Below are positions 58,915 to 64,000 of a stretch of 64,000 bases of DNA, piece by piece. The DNA comes from Coprinellus micaceus (lineage: Eukaryota > Basidiomycota > Agaricomycetes > Agaricales > Psathyrellaceae). A program made the translations under genes and the position numbers. Numbering within the stretch: position 1 is the first letter of the stretch; the number at the start of each line of letters is the position of its first letter. The notes under the pieces were generated by a model that made no database searches, was not told the origin of the DNA, and saw nothing but the letters and a program-made list of their open reading frames with translations. The stretch spans positions 186,001 to 250,000 of the forward strand of contig OX596336.1 of the NCBI GenBank assembly GCA_951394405.1. Reading direction: 5' to 3'.

Positions 58915-60200
58915 TGGGCAAATAGGCGCTCGCGGCCCGAGTCTTGTCTACAGCCGTGCGGGAGACGCTTGAGCCTTCGGCCTCGAACTGGGACGAGCGA
59001 AGAGTTTCAATACTTTACTGTCGGCGGAGAAACATATATTGGACGAGGTCAAAGGTGAACTTGGGAGGTGAATGAGTGTCTATCTACTATTAAGGAGGCT
59101 GTATCTTCATATTTTATCGCTGGAGCTATTGTTCTGCGGTGGTTCATGCATGGAGGTTCTCAAGGAAGCACTGTGCTCCTGTGTGCCGGGTTGAGGATCT
59201 TTGATGTCGTAGGGTCGTCCAGTGCCACAGCGTGGTCAACCTTGACAATGAGGGCCGCTGACGCTTGGGGTCGCTGGGTGGCTGTCTCGGTGACGGTCGA
59301 GATGGCTAAACGGTTCATTCGAATGCTGAACTCGGTGAATTCGCTCTGATCCGAGGTCGCACTTCGGTAATCCTGCCGCCTGTTTAGGGTAGTGAGGAGG
59401 ACGATAGCGTATCTAAAGGCATTCAGTCTCGGAAGGTCACTGCAGAAGGGGTGATGGATCGCAGTACTCACAGGAAGCCAAGTACATTCTGACTATCGTT
59501 CCCGGTAACAAGTCACTATGGGTGAAAGCAAGAACCAATTTATGGATACATACAAGACAATATCGATAGAGTCCTTCTTGCGGAGCAGGTACACCGCCAG
59601 GTTACCAGCGACACAAGCCGTGGTGATTAACCCAGTCTCGATACTGTGTTTGATTAGCGTGGCCAACAGGGTCTGTGTCTTCCTCAGTTGCGTTTCTTGC
59701 CGTATTTTCCAGAGCTATAGGAGCTCGGTGAGTCAGTAAAGCGACTTCCAGATCACCGCACCAACAGCGTCGGCATAGGAACTCACGACTATGATCATGG
59801 ACACGGTTATGAGGCTGTCGCATACCAGCTGTGTACTGAGATGAACTGGAATGAAGATAGTGAAATCGTCAACTGCGGCAGACTTCGCCCCACTCCGCAC
59901 ACACTGTTGATGATCGTGATCGGTCAACCCTGCCCTTCGATTCGAAATTCAATGAGAGCTTACTGCAACACCAATTAGGACCGAAGTAGCAAATTGCAGC
60001 AGTGAGAGCTGATTGTGGAAACGCTTGAGCGAAGGGAAACAAACTCAAGGAGAGGCGCCCACATACCACGAGCACCAAAGCGGGGACTGGCCTCGTGTAT
60101 TTGCTGTCTCTTCCAATAGAGTGTAATCTCCTACATTGAATGAGCACAGTCCAACTGATGGTATACCTGGGCACCTGCCATGCGAAGAAAGCTTGCACCC
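58915..60200. repeat. Tandem duplication unit 1 (DUF6534 gene and 3' flank)
   Basis: This segment corresponds to about 62725-64000 in the same orientation, offset by about 3.8 kb. Similarity starts in the 3' flank (AATAGGCGC and GTGCGGGAGACGCTT occur in both) and continues through the coding exons to the window edge. Overall the copies are similar but clearly diverged. Confidence 0.8.
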
Positions 60201-60760
60201 CTAAGGCGACTGGCCAGATGTAAGCTTTCAGACGCGTCCCGGAGCACCGAGATCTGGTGAGACGGCGAACGCACCTATACCATTAAGCATTGGCAAGCCT
60301 CCGGCCGTCGTAGCCTGCTGATTCATAAGGGCCGGCGTCTCGAACGCGAGAACCAGAATGCGCCACCCTTTCTGAGTAATAAACGACAGCTGAAGGAGTT
60401 GGCCAATTGTCACGAGAGTCACTGGACATATACCCCACGGTTAGCATGAGCCGCGAGCCTCTCCTTTGAGTAGATATGATCAACACACCAAGCACTCGAG
60501 TATAGATTTTGTCAGTGGTTCCAGTATTCTGCGCATAGTGTGCTACAGGACGAGGACGTCGGTGAGGGTTTGCCTAAACTCGGATTCCTGTACGGGGCAT
60601 ACCTATCTGTGCGATAAGCACACCCATCAGTAGATATGAGAAGACCGTTCCGAGAAGCTGTTGAACGTTGAACGTGATCAGGCATTCGTGGTTCAGGTAC
60701 CCTCTGAGAAGACGTCGAACACAAACCGTCGGCCCAGCACTGCCAAATTACCATGTGTTA
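59160..60760 (-). CDS. DUF6534 fungal multi-helix membrane protein, copy 1
   Basis: Recognised from in-phase exons on the minus strand. N-terminal part: NVQQLLGTVFSYLLMGVLI. Middle: YIWPVALGVQAFFAWQ, then RRLHSIGRDSKYTRPVPALVLV and LSLLQFATSVLIGVA. The DUF6534 domain follows: a CDSLITVSMII helix, LWKIRQETQ, LIKHSIETGLITTACVAGNLAVYLL (exon 59714-59554), then FDLPRLNAFRYAIVLLTTLNRR in the last exon (59439-59160). This order of helices matches the basidiomycete DUF6534 family, integral membrane proteins of unknown role. I could not fix the first ATG or the exon following the N-terminal helix, so the 5' end is approximate. The splice site before the last exon is sound, unlike in copy 2. Confidence 0.7.
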
Positions 60761-62724
60761 GAGGACGTTCGCTGGCAATAAGTCCAGTACTTACAACGCG
60801 AGTGGGTGCACAGGGGTAGGTATTGGACTCATCGCTCACTTCAAGGCCGCTCAGCAGTGGCTCCACTTGCCCTACTGTACTGTCGAGACGCCCAACGCCT
60901 TTGTTGGAGGACGCGCAAGTGAGTGATGGGAAGGAAGTTAGGGCAAAACATACCGAGTCCATGGGTTGCCCGTATTCAAATATTCAAAGCCAACCCAAAC
61001 AACGCTTCCCAACAGGCGCGACCAGTGACGGCATCTTCTGAATGCACCGTCGGAGCGACGCCACTCTCAGTTCCGAACGGGGTGACGTTAGCGAGACGGT
61101 AGACAGACAGACGGGCCTGCGTTGAGTCGCCGTTGACAGGTGTGTTTGTATTGAGAGGATGGGTGATGTTGGATAGTTTGAGCCGCAGCATGATGTGGAC
61201 TATGGACTCACACTTGTCCTGACAACCAGGGCGGCTACAGGGCAAGAGCAATAGAAACGACCAGCCCACCATTCATCTTCCCGACCGCGCCCAGGCCGAC
61301 CTTGTGGTATATCGGACGACCTATTGAAATAGGTTCCGCCATCCAACTCTGAACCTGAACCCAATCCAGGGGGACGGTAACATCGTCAGATATGGGCATA
61401 ATTTCTGGAATTTTTACGTGACGAGTGTGCTTCTCGGGTAATGGAACGCAGCGGGAACGGAAACTTTGCAAGGACTTCATCACGAGCTGATCACGAGGGA
61501 AGATCGGCGGGCGGCTTTCTTCAGTGGTCTGGAACGACGATTGCCTGGGTGGGGCCATTACCTAAGGGCTTTCCTAGCACTTGCCAAGCTCTACGACTCT
61601 GGATACTATCAGAGAGATGGCCCGAACTATCAAGTGGAAGCACACCCAAACGACAACAGGATCCAGTTGACATGTTCTGTGAGCGAATCTGCCAGTCGAA
61701 GTCGCCTCCTTTTTCGAGAAGGTCGAGGAACGTTCGGCCCGCCTCTGACTCACCCTTCCCAAGGAGGGTATTTGGGCACTGTTGATGCCTTCCGCCTGGT
61801 CTGTTACCCAGAAGTTGCGGGATAAGGGGGTGACATATTGCATCCCCCTTCAGTCAGGTCAAGAGCCATTGTTTGGATCCTTAGCTATCCCGAGGACCGC
61901 TCCAGCTGCTCGCAGAAGACTTTAATGTTCCCTGGGCTTCGAGTCAACCTCTTTTAAATTCGAGGTTTCGCTTTCCTGCTGTCAGCATGAGGTCCAATGG
62001 AGATCTTGACGTCGGTATTGTGCTTGGATTCCACCGACGTGCAATGGTGCTAACAGATGAGCGGGAGGTTTCGTCCAAATTCTGAACTCGACGGGCTCTG
62101 GTGGTGCCTCCTCAGTTCGTGGGGCTCTGGATCGGGGTTTGGTGTCCCGATTTGGCGATTTCGTAGTCCCGTGATGAGCCCAGGGAGCGTTTCCTCGTCC
62201 TCAGGTGCCTTCGGAAGAATTCGCCATCGGGATAAGCACGTCTGCCCACAAAGCGCGTGGCTTGCACTCTCAATTGCCCTGAACTTGTTCTGGCTAATCC
62301 TCTCTCTCTCTCTCTCTCGCGTCCTCCAACTTGACTTTGAGACGCCTGTTCGATCGCTCATCCTGGTCCCGCTCCTCGATCAGCTTCGCGATCTGGGCTG
62401 CGGGGCGAGCGTTCTCAATTTTGAGGGTGGTATGCTGGGACTATCCTGAGCGACGATTTGCATGGCTATCTGGGTGTTGACAGGGTGGACAGGAAGAGCG
62501 AGTGGAAGGAGTCAAGGTGCACCTATTATATGGGACAGTCGGTCATCAGAGGTGGGGCCCGTGACTCAGAGGTATATTCCCGTAACGCAACTCTTTTTCG
62601 GGGGGCCTGAGCTGCGGAAAGTCGAAAGGGCTGATAGCGCTGATGATGTGCAGGAGAAGCAGAAGGCGTCCTCTCGTAGGACCATATCTTCGTCCCGTCA
62701 TCTCCACATATGGACGTGCGCGAA
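60761..62724. other. Spacer between the DUF6534 copies
   Basis: Minus-strand frames at 60976-61272 and 61235-61558 overlap and might be parts of an unrecognised gene. A CT microsatellite lies near 62302-62319. No domain was recognised. Confidence 0.4.
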
Positions 62725-64000
62725 TAGGCGCCCAGGGCCCCAATCGCGTGCGGGAGACGCTTCCGTCTTCGACCTCGAACTGGGATGAGCAAAAAGCTTC
62801 GATACCTTACTGCCAATGGAAAAACATATATTAAACAAGGTCAAAGACAAACTTGGAAGGCGAATGTGGGCCTATTTACTAATCTTCATATTTTGCTGTC
62901 TGGCCCGGTCTTCAGGGAAGCGGTGGATCACAATCGCGCAGGACTCAGGACAGTGGAGGCCGGTATTGGGTCATTCGGGGCCATAGCGTCGTCAACGTCG
63001 GCAACAAGGGCTGCTGGTGCTTGGCGTGGACGGGCGCCTGCCTCGGTGACGGTCGAGAATGCTAAACGGTTCATTCGAATGCCAAACTCGGTGAATTCGC
63101 TCCGATCCGAGCTCGCGCTTCGGTAATCCTGCCGCCTGTTCAGGGCAGTGAGGAGGACGATAGCGTATCTAAATGTATTCAGTCTCATCTAGGCACCGTA
63201 GAAGGGTTGTGGTATTCACAGGAAGCCGAGTACATTTTGACTATCGGTTCCGGCATCCAGTCAGTATGGGTCAAAGAAAGGACCGAATGGCGGATGCGTA
63301 CAAGATAATATCGATAGAATTCTTTTTGCGGAGCAGGTACACCGCCAGGTTACCAGCGACACAAGCCGTGGTGATTAACCCAGTCTCGATGCTGTGCTTG
63401 ATTAGCTTGGCCAATAGATTCTGTGTTTTCCGACGTTGCGTTTCTCGCCGCAGCTTCCAGAGCTATAGGAGTTCGGTGGGTTAGTCAAGCGCCTTGAAGA
63501 GCACCGCACCAACAGCCTCAGCGTCAGGACTCACGATTATGATCATGGACACGGTTATGAGGCCGTCACATACCAGCTGCGTAATGAGATGAATTGGAAT
63601 GCAGATAGTGAGATCGGCAACCGCGGTAGACGTTGCCCCACTCCGCACAAACTGAAGTTAACGATGGTCGTTGGTCAACCCCGCCCCCCGATTCTAAGCC
63701 CAACGAGCGCTCACCGCGACGCCTATCTGGATCGTAGTAGCAAATTGCAACAATGAAAGCTGAGGTTGGAAAGGCTTGAGCGAAGGGAAATAAACTCAAG
63801 GAGAGGGACCCACATACCACGAGTACCAGAGCGGGGACTGGCTTCGTACATTTGTTATCTTTTCCAATCGAGCGTATTCTCCTACAGTGAATGAGCGCAT
63901 GCTAACTGAGAGTGTAACTGGGCACTTACCACGCGAAGAAAGCCTGCACACTTAAGGCGACTGGCAAGATATTGATCCTTAGACCGGTCCGGAAGCACGG
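62725..64000. repeat. Tandem duplication unit 2 (cut by window edge)
   Basis: Second unit, matching 58915-60200. It reaches the last base of the window, so its length is unknown. Confidence 0.8.
62928..64000 (-). pseudogene. DUF6534 membrane protein, copy 2 (partial, splice site lost)
   Basis: The same exons as in copy 1 are present, including LIKHSIETGLITTACVAGNLAVYLL and FRYAIVLLTALNRRQDYRS. Before the last exon, copy 1 has the acceptor ...TTCTGCAG, but copy 2 reads ...TTCTACGG (63196-63198 on the plus strand is CCG), so the AG is gone. The nearest AG downstream (CCTAG) would put a stop codon directly after the junction. The gene continues beyond the right edge. I read it as inactivated or making a shortened protein that lacks the last domain part. 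Confidence 0.65.

Overview
The window reads as nuclear DNA of a mushroom-forming basidiomycete (Agaricomycetes). Genes are cut by many 41-65 bp GT-AG introns. The gene set is typical of that group: secreted multicopper oxidases (laccases), a short secreted tyrosinase, long F-box proteins, a BTB protein, and the fungal membrane families DUF6533 and DUF6534. No bacterial, organellar or viral gene was seen. Family names come from recognition by eye; no database search was run. Exon models were accepted only where GT-AG boundaries kept the reading frame throughout. LAYOUT. (1) 1-21.4 kb is dominated by a long inverted repeat. Bases 1-2946 are the reverse complement of 18408-21353, with a 15.5 kb spacer, and the repeat runs off the left edge of the window. 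The spacer holds two intact genes and one decayed copy of a small family with paired C-x2-C-x11-H-x-C motifs, an unrecognised 542-aa gene, and a 214-aa gene. A frameshifted relative of the 214-aa gene lies inside both repeat arms. (2) 21.4-34.5 kb is gene-poor. It holds a fragmented DUF6533-type membrane gene, an intact eight-exon gene that looks like the fungal DUF6698 family, and a fourth, four-exon Cys/His gene. (3) 34.6-49.2 kb is gene-rich: tyrosinase; an F-box gene whose sixth codon is interrupted by a 238-bp CACTA-like MITE; beta-carbonic anhydrase; a second MITE-like element; two tandem F-box paralogues that share duplicated promoters; a BTB gene; and a truncated BTB-type relative. (4) 51.4-56.6 kb holds two tandem laccases, one with a 9-nt micro-exon. 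(5) 58.1-64 kb holds a small NTF2/SnoaL-like gene and two tandem copies of a DUF6534 membrane gene. The second copy has lost a splice acceptor and runs off the right edge. HOW IT FITS TOGETHER. No single pathway runs through the window. The tyrosinase and the two laccases are secreted copper phenol oxidases. The F-box and BTB genes belong to the ubiquitin-ligase adaptor families that are expanded in mushrooms. Most of the rest shows local duplication and decay: tandem copies, MITE insertion, splice-site loss and a giant inverted repeat.
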